From assembly GCF_030272615.1 (NCBI RefSeq), contig NC_081408.1, forward strand, positions 770,317,336 to 770,381,335: a DNA stretch of 64,000 bases. The letters run 5' to 3'. This DNA is from Cryptomeria japonica (lineage: Eukaryota; Streptophyta; Pinopsida; Cupressales; Cupressaceae). Below, in pieces: positions 11,218 through 21,576 of the stretch (position 1 is its first letter; every line of letters begins with the position of its first letter). A model generated the notes under the pieces. That model did not search any database, was not told the origin of the DNA, and was given only the letters and a program-made list of their open reading frames with translations. A program made the position numbers and the translations under genes.

Positions 11218-12503
11218 TCGCCCTGGTCCCTGACTGAGGGACAGGAGCGATCCATCATGTTGGCCTTGATTCTTGCGTTTTTTACGTCCAAAATCTCTAT
11301 CTCCACGTTGGATTTGGCATGTTCGCTAGGATTTTTTAAACTTGAGCGACTTGTCCTGCAAACAAATGTCCTTTAGGTGTGATATCGCCCTGGTCCCTTG
11401 GAGAGGGACAGGAGCGATCCTTACGTTTTTACTTGACATTCTTCGTTCTTGGTACCAATTCTTCGTCCATTACCTCTCAAAAGACATCCTTGATCTTGTG
11501 TGAACTTGCCTTGTCTTGATTTTGAAGGAGCATGAGTGTTTTAATAGAAATCGCCTTGGTCCTTGTCCAAAGGACAGGAGCGAACTTCAACGTTTTGAGC
11601 TTGTCTTTGCCTTCTTCAACTTGTAATTGCTATCAACGCGTAAAATGAAGTCCCCTTGATCCCCTTGGTCGCTTGACACTCGACAAATTTTCGAAATCTA
11701 AGCCATTATGGAAATATCGCTCTGGTCCCTTCCTGAGGGACAGGAGCGAACTAGGGGTCTTGATGTAAATCCTTCAATGTTAGCAACTTTTGATGCTTTG
11801 CGCTTGATGGAGATGTCTTAAAATGTCTTCACCACCTTGTTCTTCGTCTTGGAGTGCCTTGAATTTGGAGGAACGACAATATAACCATCATATCGCCCTG
11901 GTCCCTTGGAGAGGGATAGGAGCGATCCTGCTCTTGTGGGCTTCATTTTACTTTATCACCTTCAAAATTTATCTTCAATGGTCTCGCCATACTTCATTTC
12001 ATTCATTCATGCCTTGAGATCGGTTGTAACTTGGCAAGAAAATCATCTATAACAAAAATCGCTCTGGTCCCTTCCTGAGGGACAGGAGCGAACTTAAGCA
12101 TTTTGGTCCTTTGATGGCATTTGGTAATCTTCAATTTATCTTCAATGAGTTCATTTCACCTCCTTCCTTGCCTTCAAACATAAACTTGACTTGATCTTTG
12201 CCCAGATCGTACCTTATGAAGAATTTCGCTCTAGTCCTTCAGTGAGGGACAGGAGCGAAATTGACCCTCTAGGCAAAAACTTCATCATTTCATTGTTTTT
12301 GATCAAGTCTGGATGTTCTATCATGCTCATTTCGTCCTTCACCATGCCTTTGATGTCTCGATTCGTCCAAACAAGGTGAGGAACGGCTCAACTAAGCATT
12401 TTCGCTCTGGACCCTTGGTGAGGGACACGAGCGATTCGCCTTGGTCCCTTGGAGAGGGACAGGAGCGCTTTTCACTCTGGACCCTTGGAGAAGGACACGA
12501 GCA
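11218..12503. repeat. Phased array of about 33-bp imperfect hairpins, period 166-176 bp
   Basis: Copies of a TCGCYCTGGTCCCT...GAGGGACAGGAGCGA module start at 11218, 11385, 11551, 11717, 11893, 12059, 12226 and 12402. Two more lie tightly behind, at 12436 and 12472. Each can fold because the two halves are near reverse complements. Spacings are 167, 166, 166, 176, 166, 167 and 176 bp. The DNA between modules is not obviously repeated, so this is not a simple tandem satellite. Confidence 0.9.
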
Positions 12504-12931
12504 AAATTTGACTTTTCGCACTCTCTATCAGGATAATTTTTATGGAATATAATATTTAAGTATAAGTGACATTTCCCTCTATGTTTCTTCTTTCTTATAC
12601 TTTAAGTTATAGTCCATATATACTTTCAAGATGTTTGAGAGTGGTTTCAGACCTCCAGGAGTTATATTGCAAAATCTAGTTTTTGGAGGTTTTTCAGTTT
12701 CCAGACTTAGTCAAATTTCAGGATCAGGACATTCCAAACTTAGCCAAATTTCAGGATCAGGACCTTACTCAAGCCGGACTTACTTATCCATGTGATCCCC
12801 TGGGCGACGTTCAAAATGCAAAGGCTAGCTAACAAAACCCTAAAAAACCTAAAGAACAAACCCTAAAAAGCAAAAAAAACATGGGTCCCCATTTGCAATG
12901 GGGCGATGTGTGAAAACGTCACAACACTGCT

Positions 12932-13909
12932 ATAAATGAGTTAAGAACAATGCCTAATACATCAGTAACTAATGATACATTGATTGGAAAACTTTCAGCC
13001 TTTGAAATTGAGGAATTTGGTCCTGTTGCTACTATAAAGACAGATTTAGCCTTCAAAGCATCAACATCATCTGCATCATCATTTGACAAATCTGATTGGA
13101 AAGCCTTTTATGCAAAAGAACTTGAAGAAAGCACGAAAAAAAATGAAGAACTTGAAAAACTTGAAGCACTATTTGCAAGAAAAATGCCTAATGGTCCAGT
13201 TGGAAGTAAGTATGAAGGTAAAGCACCCTTTAAATGTTTTAACTGCAACAAGATTGGTCATATGGCTTCAAGATGCCCTGATAGACATGCTAGACTAAGA
13301 GAAGAAGCTAGAAAGACATACAAGCCAAATCTTGAATATCAGAGATACAGATTCAAGAAGAATAAGGACAAATCTTGTTATGTTGCTGATGAAGGAGTGA
13401 CTGATGATTCTGATGAAGATCCAACAGACAATGGATGGGTTTTTGTTGCTATAACAGAAGATCAAGCGGCACCTGCAGTGCAACCGGTAGAACAGGCCTT
13501 GGCAGCTAAAATTGAAGTAAAGAATGAATGGATCATTGATTCTGGATGCTCACATCATATGGCAGGAGATAAAGGTAAATTCTTGAACTTTCAAGAATAT
13601 AATGGCAGCTTAGTAAGATTTGGAGATGAAAAAGCTTGTCAGATCAAAGGTAAGGGTTCAATATCTTTTGATGGTAAGCATAACACTGACAATGTTTACT
13701 ATGTTGAAGGTTTAAAGCATAATCTTTTGAGTGTTGGTCAATTAGTTGAGAAAGGATTTCAATTACAATTTAAGAATGGAAAATGCAAAATCATGAACAG
13801 AACTGGTTTAGAAATTGCAACCGGTAATCAGATTAGAGGTAATATCTTTCATTTGAATAACAGTGAAAAGACATGCTTGATTGCACACATTGATGAAAGT
13901 TGGTTATGA
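12932..13909 (+). pseudogene. Copia gag C-terminus and protease
   Basis: In frame with gag at 8472-8990 once the insert is discounted. It contains the zinc knuckle CFNCNKIGHMASRCP (C-X2-C-X4-H-X4-C) near 13235-13280, then an acidic linker. Next comes the aspartic protease active site WIIDSGCSHHMAGD near 13528-13570, and the HNLLSVGQLVEKGF block just before integrase. A TGA at 13907-13909 falls where Copia proteins have a Trp-His pair (ES-W-L-stop-H-K-R-L-C-H), so it is a mutation and not a natural end. Confidence 0.9.
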
Positions 13910-15723
13910 CATAAGAGACTCTGTCATGTAAATTTTGATTGTATGGTAAAAATCAGTACTACCAAGGCAGTTAGAGATTTACCTAAAATTGTCAAACCTC
14001 ACAACACAGTATGTAAGGAATGTCAATTTGGAAAACAGGTTAGAGCTAGTTTCAAAAGTATTCCAAAAAAATCAAATAATGCTCTTGATTTAATTCATAC
14101 TGATTTATGTGGTCCAGCCAGAACTAAAAGCTTACAAGGTGATAGATATTTCATGCTAATCATTGATGACTATTCTAGAATGTGTTGGGTTACTTTTCTT
14201 AGAGAAAAATCAGAAGCACTTGGTAAGTTTAAACTGTTCAAAGCAATGGTTGAAAATGAAATCGGTAAGAAAATCAAATGTTTAAGATCAGATCAAGGAG
14301 GTGAATTTACATCTAAGGAATTTAATACATTCTGTGAAGTGAATGGAATCAAAAGACAACTATCAACACCTCGGACACCACAGCAGAATGGAGTTGTTGA
14401 AAGGAAAAACAGAACTATCCTGGATACAACCAGAAGTATGTTATCAAAAGCAAATTTGCCACATGTATATTGGAGAGAGGCAGTAAGTACAGTGGTCTAT
14501 ACATTCAACAAAGTTCACATCAAAGGTGAAACCGGTAAGACCCCTCATGAACTATGGTTTGGTATTACTCCTACTCTTAAATATTTCAGAATATTTGGAA
14601 GTAAATGTTACATCAGAAGAGATGAGTACATTGGGAAATTTGATCCTAGAAGTGATGAAGGAATATTTTTAGGTTATTCATCTAAGAGTAAAGCATATAG
14701 ATGTTTTAACAAGAGATTGAAGAAAATTATTGAGAGTACAAATGTAAAGATTGATGAACAATTCAGAGGAACTTCAAGGTATATAGATTCTGAACCGGCA
14801 ACAGAAATTCTAACAAATGAACCTACACCAAATCCACCGGTACAGAGTGAAGATCCAATTACACCGGTATCATCTGAAAGTTCCACTGTAACCGAGGAAC
14901 AACAACAAACAAAGACACCCCAGTATGTAAGATTGAATCATTCTGAAGATCAGATAATTGGAAACAAATACAAAGGAGTTATGACAAGAGGAAGATTGGC
15001 AAATGAAGAGGTATGTCTTATTTCTCAAATTGAACCATCATCAATTAATGAGGCATGTGAAGATAAATATTGGACTAAAGCTATGGAAGAAGAATTAGAG
15101 CAAATTGAGAAAAATAACACTTGGACATTAGTTCCCCGGCCTAAAGATAAAAATGTAATTGGAACAAAATGGGTATTTAGAAACAAACTTAATGAAGATG
15201 GTAAAGTTATCAGAAATAAAGCAAGACTAGTGTGTAAGGGATATTCTTAAAAAAAAGGAGTTGACTATAATGAAACCTTTGCATCGGTAGCTAGAATTGA
15301 AGCAATTAGATTGTTTTTGGCCTTTTCAGCACATAAGAACTACAAAGTATATCAAATGGATATTAAATGTGCATTTCTGAATGGAGATCTTGAAGAGGAA
15401 GTCTACATTGAACAACTTGATGGATTTTCTTTGACAGATAACAAAGATATGGTTTGCAGGTTAAAGAAAGCTTTGTATGGATTGAAGCAAGCTCCAAGAG
15501 CTTGGTATGCCAGATTGGATAAGTATCTTTTGAAGATTGGTTTTTCAAAAGGTAATGCTGACAGTAACTTATACTATAAAGTGACTAATGATGACATCTT
15601 GGTTATAGAAGTTTTTGTTGATGATATAGTCTTTGGAGGAGAAGATGGATTGTGTAAAGACTTTTCTATTAAAATGCAGCAAGAATTTGAAATGTCTATG
15701 ATTGGAGAAATAAGATTTTTTTA
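13910..15723 (+). pseudogene. Copia integrase and reverse transcriptase
   Basis: Integrase: the zinc-binding HHCC part spans the TGA at 13907. The catalytic triad is visible in LIHTDLCGP, RSDQGGEFTSKEF and QQNGVVERKNRT. The GKF...GIFLGYSSKSKAYR block closes integrase. RT: TKWVFRNKLNEDGKV, then a TAA at 15248 within KGYS-stop-KKGVDYNETF. It continues MDIKCAFLNGDLEEEVYIEQ, YGLKQAPRAWY and the catalytic VFVDDIVFGG. A one-base loss in a T-run near 15720 shifts the frame before the LGLQI block. Confidence 0.93.
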
Positions 15724-16566
15724 GGATTGCAGATTTCACAGACTGACAAAGGTATATTCTTGAGTCAATCAAAATACTTAAAAGAGTTACTTAAAAAATT
15801 TGGGATGGAGAACTCTAAATCGGTAAGCACACCTATGACTACAAATGACAAACTATCTTTAAAAGATGAATCTACTCCTGTTAATCCAACAAGGTACAAA
15901 TCTATGATAAGAGGTTTACTGTATTTAACACAAACAAGACCTGATATTATGAATGCAGTATGTATTGTTTCAAGATTTCAGAGTAATCCTAGAGAAAATC
16001 ATGAATCAACAGTAGAAAGGATTTTCCGGTACTTACAAAGCACTACAAATCTTGGATTATGGTATCCTAGAGATGAAAACTTTGACCTATGTGCATACAC
16101 AGATGCAAATTGGGCAGGAGATGTGGATGATAGAAAAAGCACCACCAGCGGAGCATTTTTTCTTGGAAGCGGATTAGTTTCTTGGTTGAGTAAGAAACAG
16201 AGTTGTACATCTTTATCAACAGCAGAATCAGAATATGTTGCAGCAGCAACTAACTGTACATAGGTACTTTGGCTTAAACAAATGTTGAAAGATTTAAAGG
16301 TAAAATGCAAGGGACCTATAACTATCTATTGTGATAACACAACAGCAATTGATATATCTAAGAATCCAGTACTACATTCTAAAACAAAACATGTTTCCAT
16401 CAAACTGAATTTTCTAAGGGAAAAAGTTGAAGCAAAAGAAATAAAACTAGTTTATGTGAATACTAAAGAACAGCTTGCAGATATTTTTACTAAACCTTTG
16501 CCTAAGGAAACTTTTGAATACCTTAGAGAACAGCTTGGGGTCATACCCCCACCGGTAGATACTTAG
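15724..16566 (+). pseudogene. Copia RT C-terminus and RNase H
   Basis: The frame after the shift carries GLLYLTQTRPDIMNAV, YTDANWAGDVDDRKSTTSG and LSTAESEYVAAA. A TAG at 16261-16263 lies inside the next helix. The frame then continues with YCDNTTAIDISKNPVLHSKT and ADIFTKPLPKETFEYLREQL to a terminal stop at 16564. These are the standard Copia RNase H blocks with acidic active-site residues preserved. A non-coding tail of about 360 bp leads to the purine tract. Confidence 0.93.
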
Positions 16567-16929
16567 AGAGTTGATGTCTGTCATTAACCGGCAGAATTAA
16601 CAGAGATATATTCTTACTCCGGCTTTGATGAGGAAGCTACTTCTCAGGGGGAATAGTTGGTATATTGTAATTGGTTAGCATTTTGTATATGGACCTGATT
16701 TTTTTTGTAACTTTGGCATTTGATGTCAAAGGGGGAGAGATATCTATTGGAAAAACACATTATCTTTTAGGAAGAGATTGGTATAGAAAAACATAAGGAA
16801 ACTCATATTACTCTCAGGGGGAGAGATTGTTACTTTGGGGAGATTATTGGTTTTTATACTTGGCATTTCTGTTTTGGCACTTTGATGGTTTTTCCATCTT
16901 GTGTTGCCATCAATGCCAAAGGGAGAGAT

Positions 16930-17998
16930 TGTTGGTATTTTGGTATGGTTTTGTCATTGATGTCAACACCTACTAAAACTCTAGCACTTTGGAGATCCAG
17001 CAACATTCACCGGCAAGCAAGTGACTTTTGCACAGTCACCGGTATATGGTACACCGGCAGGAAATAATGATCACCGGCGCTTGGAATGACTTGGAAAACA
17101 CTTGGTAATGTCGAAGACATTGTTTGGACATCTTATCTTGGAGAATTGTTTATTGGCATATTCGTATTTGCATATTTACTGTTACGACAAATAGGTCCAG
17201 AGTTACACCGGCAGGTTTATCTTTTCCAGATCAGCATGGCACGCTATGGAGATGATTAATTATTGTTGTAAATGCATTAAGCCGACATGTTCAACCGGTT
17301 ATTGCATCGGATATTTGTATTATTTGTAAAATGATTTTATTGTAATATCTTGTAAAGCCGACCTACTAAAATTGGTCTTAGGTTATGGTATAAATGTAAG
17401 GTCTTAATTGTAAGATCGATGGTGGAATGCGAAAAAAGTTTTGTGCGAAGGTATATTCGAGATTAAGTAGAGCTATACACATAGACATCATTTGAAGGTG
17501 AAGCTAGGTTTTTGTGAAAGCATATCAGAACTACACCGGTACTGAATCCAGCATATGAAGATGCTATTTTTAGTAGTACATTCTTATTGGATTTAACCAT
17601 CCAATTGTAGTCAGTGTGACTCCCATTTGTGTTTGAGCAGTGAGCTCTAGGCGCTTGGCCTTTCCGCATGTGCAGACCCCATTTATATCACTTACTATCT
17701 GCAGTAGTATCATCTGATTGTGGGTAAGGTTTCCCACCGTGGTTTTTCCCCTTACAGGGTTTCCACGTACAAACATTGGTGTTATGTGTTGTGGATGACT
17801 TTGTCTTTTAGTTTCATGCATTAATCTTTACCGGTATTGCATTTATCTGTTAAATCTGTCCACCGGTATAACAGACTATTTCAGCGGTATTAAGCAGTAA
17901 TTTGATTAAGTTGTTTTTGGTTTAATATTATTAGACAACTGATTCACCCCCCCCCGCCCGCCCCCCCCCCCCCCCTCAGTTGTCTCCGAGACCTAACA
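16930..17998 (+). repeat. 3' LTR of Copia element (complete)
   Basis: 1069 bp from TGTTGGTATTTTGG, right after the purine tract caaagggagagat, to ...GAGACCTAACA. It contains a long C-run near 17947-17975. ACCGGT and CACCGG words recur through it. It is directly followed by gtcct, the start of the duplicated flank. Confidence 0.9.
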
Positions 17999-18064
17999 GT
18001 CCTTGGGACTTAATCAAGGTCACTCACTTCTAGTTTTAATTATTCTAGTTTCAAACTTCTACTT
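17999..18064 (+). repeat. Right copy of the 66-bp flank duplication
   Basis: It matches 7522-7587 with about three differences and starts exactly at the 3' LTR end. See the left copy. Confidence 0.8.
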
Positions 18065-18216
18065 TTGTTATTCAAATAGACTAATAGTCAAATTAGGATT
18101 GCATCTTTTGTGTATCTTCTACTTTTGCGCTTTGTGCAACTTTTTCGGAAGAAAAAGGTGAAATCCTTGTTTGATGACAGTTGAAGGCACAAAGATTCTA
18201 ATTTTTGTGTATTGTT

Positions 18217-18568
18217 TGTTGGAATCGTTTGTCGTTGCACCAAAACCTTGAACTATCAACACCCGATACAAACGTCAAATTTAACCCAACCCACGGGAGG
18301 TGGTTAAGCCATGTCACGAGTCCCCAAGGAGGTGTTGACGACCAAGTCAGCAATCTCCCCCTCAGCACCGACTGAGCCTTTAGCACCCATTGAAGGGAGA
18401 CTTGAACTCTTGACCCAAGGCTAGATACCAATTGTTGGAATCGTTTGCTGTTGCACCAAAAGCTCAAACTATCAATGCCCAATACAAATGCCAGATTTAA
18501 CCCAACCCATGGGAGGTGGTTAAGCCATGTCACGAATCCCCAAGGAGGTGTTGACCACCAAGTTAGCA
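18217..18568 (-). mobile_element. TRIM-like miniature LTR retrotransposon, 352 bp
   Basis: Two 136-bp near-identical repeats (18217-18352 and 18433-18568) flank an 80-bp centre. On the minus strand each LTR runs TGCT(G/A)ACTTGGT... to ...GATTCCAACA. The centre begins with ATTGGTATCTAGCC, a tRNA-Met-type primer site, and ends with a GAGGGGGAGAT purine tract next to the second LTR. There is no room for coding. Flanking 5-bp words do not match clearly, so the TSD has decayed or is absent. This is the standard TRIM layout. Confidence 0.85.
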
Positions 18569-18943
18569 TTCTCTACCTTTGTGCTTTATTTGACATGCAA
18601 TAAGATAAACAAAAGGAGAAGCCTTTTGTCTTGATCCCTTGCAATTGATGTTAAACAATAAATTTCATTTCTTGTAGTGTTAATTTGAGTTCTACTAGCC
18701 TGCACGACAATGAAGACCCTCAAAACCCTAATGTTCAAATGCAAAGTCAAACTAAAAACTTTGAGGATTGGTGATATTAACCTTGCAATCTGAGGACTTT
18801 GAATTTCAATATTTTAATGGTCGATGGTACTTGGATGTCCCACATGAAGAGAAACATTCATGAAATTAAATATTATTTTCTAAGCACTATGAATCGTTCT
18901 AGAACAAACAAATTTTGGACCTGTTGTGACCTTTTCACACATC

Positions 18944-18961
18944 GCCCCATTGCTAACAGGG
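18944..18961 (+). other. Decayed palindrome near the giant-LTR start
   Basis: Here cgccccattgctaacaggga corresponds to the better-preserved CCCCATTGCAAATGGGG palindrome in the copies at 12889-12905 (minus), 59151 and 59421. It sits about 22 bp inside the LTR in all four. Confidence 0.6.
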
Positions 18962-20218
18962 ACACCCTCTTTTCCTGCTTTCTGCGTTGTTAGGTTAAGG
19001 TTTTGGCTGCTTAGTGGGCAATTTTGTGTTTCCCATGCCGGAGTCTCGAAGTTTTGATCATGCCTAGTGCCGTTTAGGGTTTTTGAGGTTATAGGATCAA
19101 GTTGCAAACGTCGATATTTTAATGATCCTAAATTTTGTCTAAGTGTTGACCTTCTTGAGCGTTAACGTGTTTTTAAAAACGCGCATCGGTGATTTTAAAG
19201 TGCCAAGGTATTTTCAGACCTTTTGGAGTTGTTTTCTCGCTCCTAGGTATTATTCAAGTTGATTTCGCACTTTATCCCAACAAATTTCTTTGTGTTTCAC
19301 TCAAATTTTTGGAAAATTTGCCTAAGCCCAGTCAACTTTTATCAAGTTTTAAGGTTTTCTAGCGATTTTGGGTGGATAAAATGTCAAATTCCTAAGAGAA
19401 ATCCATATTCTAAAGGTTAAAAGGTCAAAATTCCATGCTAGAGGTGCTTTTCCCCTCATATTCCTAACCACCCATGGTTTTCCCCACTCAAAATCCACAC
19501 TACACATGGGTTTCCCTTGAAATCCATACTGCCTATGATCATCCACCACTGTTTATCCATGCCTGGGTCGTTTTTCCCCTGGAAGCATCAAATTTGACTA
19601 AGTGTCAGGATTTTTCCCGACTGCCTTCGTTTTTCCACCTGGAGTGCGGACAAGAGTGCAAATGAAGTTGAGGATGATTCCATGCCTCGATTGATTTTCC
19701 ATCAGGCTATTTGTGACAAGTTAATGCGGATTTTTATGCAGACTCTCAGTCCATGCACAAGTCGATTTTCCACTGAGAGCAATATGATGAGTTTTGAGTC
19801 CGGATTTTCATCCAGACTGAGGTCGTTTTTCTACCAAGGAGTGTTTTTTTGTAGATGAAGTGAATTTTGTGTGGATTCTTTATCCATGCACATATCAATT
19901 TTCCCCTGGCCTATTTTATGTGCATTTTGATGAATTTTAGCATGGATTTTTATCCATACTAATATCGATTTTCCCTTGTGGGGAAAATTTTGACGTTTTA
20001 AGTGTTTTGAATGTGATTTTTTAATCCCTACCTATATCGATTTTACCCTAGAGGCTCAATTTTGACTTAAATTGAAATATTTAATAAATGAGCCCCATTT
20101 TAATTGTTTTTAAATGATGATTGACGATTATTTAAAATTTTAAAAACAAAATTAAATGACTTGCAATGAGCATTTAATGTTTTTACCCTTCTAGAAGCAA
20201 GTTAATTTTACCAAACAA

Positions 20219-20228
20219 GTATATAAGC
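20219..20228 (+). promoter_or_regulatory. TATA-like box upstream of the LTR ORF
   Basis: GTATATAAGC lies 1.36 kb before the ORF start. It is followed by a TTTTATCCCACATTG stretch that recurs in the LTR at 60620-60640, where the TATA word itself is lost. It is a candidate promoter for the ORF by position only. Confidence 0.4.
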
Positions 20229-21576
20229 AAGTGTTTTATCCCACATTGGTTGTGTGGTGAAAGTGAGAGGCAAAAGCAAGTATAAGAGAGAAGTCTCCAG
20301 CAATATTTTATTATTTAAATCTGCCAGGTGTCTCCATGCCAGGCGATTTTTCTCTCTTATTGGCGAATTTTGGCAAAGTGTTTTGGTGAAGTGTTGGATT
20401 GAGGATTCTTTCTCCTCCATTTTTTCCAACTTAGAAACCTTTTGGTGGCTTCCATTAATGGCTTAGTGCCACGATTTTTCCAAGTTTGGCGTTTTTTTGT
20501 GAAGATGGTGATTTGTGGTGATTGAAGGCTTTGGCGATTTTCCTTGTCACCACCATTATTGTTGGCTGTCCCAGACCTTTATTGCAGATTGTGCTGCAGA
20601 TTCGAGCTTGATTGAAGACATTTTCAGATTTTCCAAAATGGCGCCATAGCTGGAAATTTCGATTTTATTTATGCAAGTGTTTGTGCCATTGTTTGGGGTG
20701 GATTTTTTTCACGCTTGGTGGCTGCCATCATTCCCAACTTGCTGATATGTTGCAGATCTAAGTTTGTCCTCCATTGTTGCAGCTTGTTTGACCTCCATAA
20801 CTGGCTGGAAAATCAATTTTCAGACTTATACCTTGTTCCCAGCTATTTTGTGCCTTAAGCGAGTTTATCCAAAGAGCTGATTGGAGACATTTTCAATCAA
20901 TTTTCAGAGTTACCTTCCATTGTTGCAGACCTGAAACTCCATTGTAGGGGTGCTGTCCTCAGAAAATATTTTTTTCCAGCCACCTACCTACCTTGCAATT
21001 TCACTTAACAAGCATTTTTGCTTCATTCCGGAGTTTATTTCTGAGTATTTTATCATTCTTAAGGGTGCTGGTAAGTCTGAAAACTTCATTTCCAAATTTG
21101 TCTTCAGACTAAATTTCTATTTCCAGCCCTACATACATGCTTAGGTTTTCTTATGTTTGCCTTGGAAGGTTGATTCTCATCAATTTATGCATATCTAGAT
21201 GATTACAACATGTTTTAAAAGATTAATTTTCAGGTTGTCTTCAGATTTTGTTGACCTCCATTGTTGACTGCGGAAGGTGTCCTCAGACATACTTTGTGTG
21301 AAAATACAACCTTTCACACCTTTCCTTGGTCATCGTTGATCCGGTATGCTCCTTTGCACTTTAGTTTGCACAATTTCTAAGTATAAGGAGGTGTTAATGA
21401 ATTTTATAGAGGGTTTCCATGCCCTAACGTTGTCACATTTTGAATCTAATTGTCAAGATCTACCAAGAGTGTGGACTATTTTCCTGACTTTATGCTCTAA
21501 TTAGCTTAATATCTTTAGAAACTCAGGAATTTTATTTATTTTCCTAAGTTCTAACTTCAAGCTTAGTATAGGTGCG

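Larger units (their letters stand above)
8991..12926 (-). mobile_element. 3.9-kb giant solo-LTR-like element nested in Copia gag
   Basis: Its ends are TG...CA: the plus strand starts TGTTGACGTG and ends CGTCACAACA. It is flanked by the 5-bp TSD CTGCT (8986-8990 and 12927-12931). Read on the minus strand it begins TGTTGTGACGTTTTCACACA, the start shared with 18922, 59130 and 59397. It ends ACACGTCAACA, homologous to the ends at 25839 and 56940. No primer site, gag, pol or internal direct repeat of the ends is present, so a solo LTR is the simplest reading. Two TATA-like boxes and a phased hairpin array lie inside. Confidence 0.8.
7587..17998 (+). mobile_element. Ty1/Copia LTR retrotransposon, decayed, with nested insertion
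   Basis: Order: truncated 5' LTR (7587-8415), tRNA-Met-type primer site (8418-8429), gag, protease, integrase, RT, RNase H (8472-16566, interrupted), purine tract (about 16917-16929), 3' LTR (16930-17998). Integrase before RT is the Copia order. A separate element occupies 8991-12926 inside gag. Subtracting that insert and one copy of its TSD leaves about 6.5 kb. The coding region has three in-frame stops and one frameshift, so it is not autonomous. Confidence 0.92.

Noticed and set aside
18198-18569. Minus-strand open frame of 123 codons
   Set aside because: It spans both LTRs and the centre of the TRIM and its peptide repeats accordingly; not a gene.
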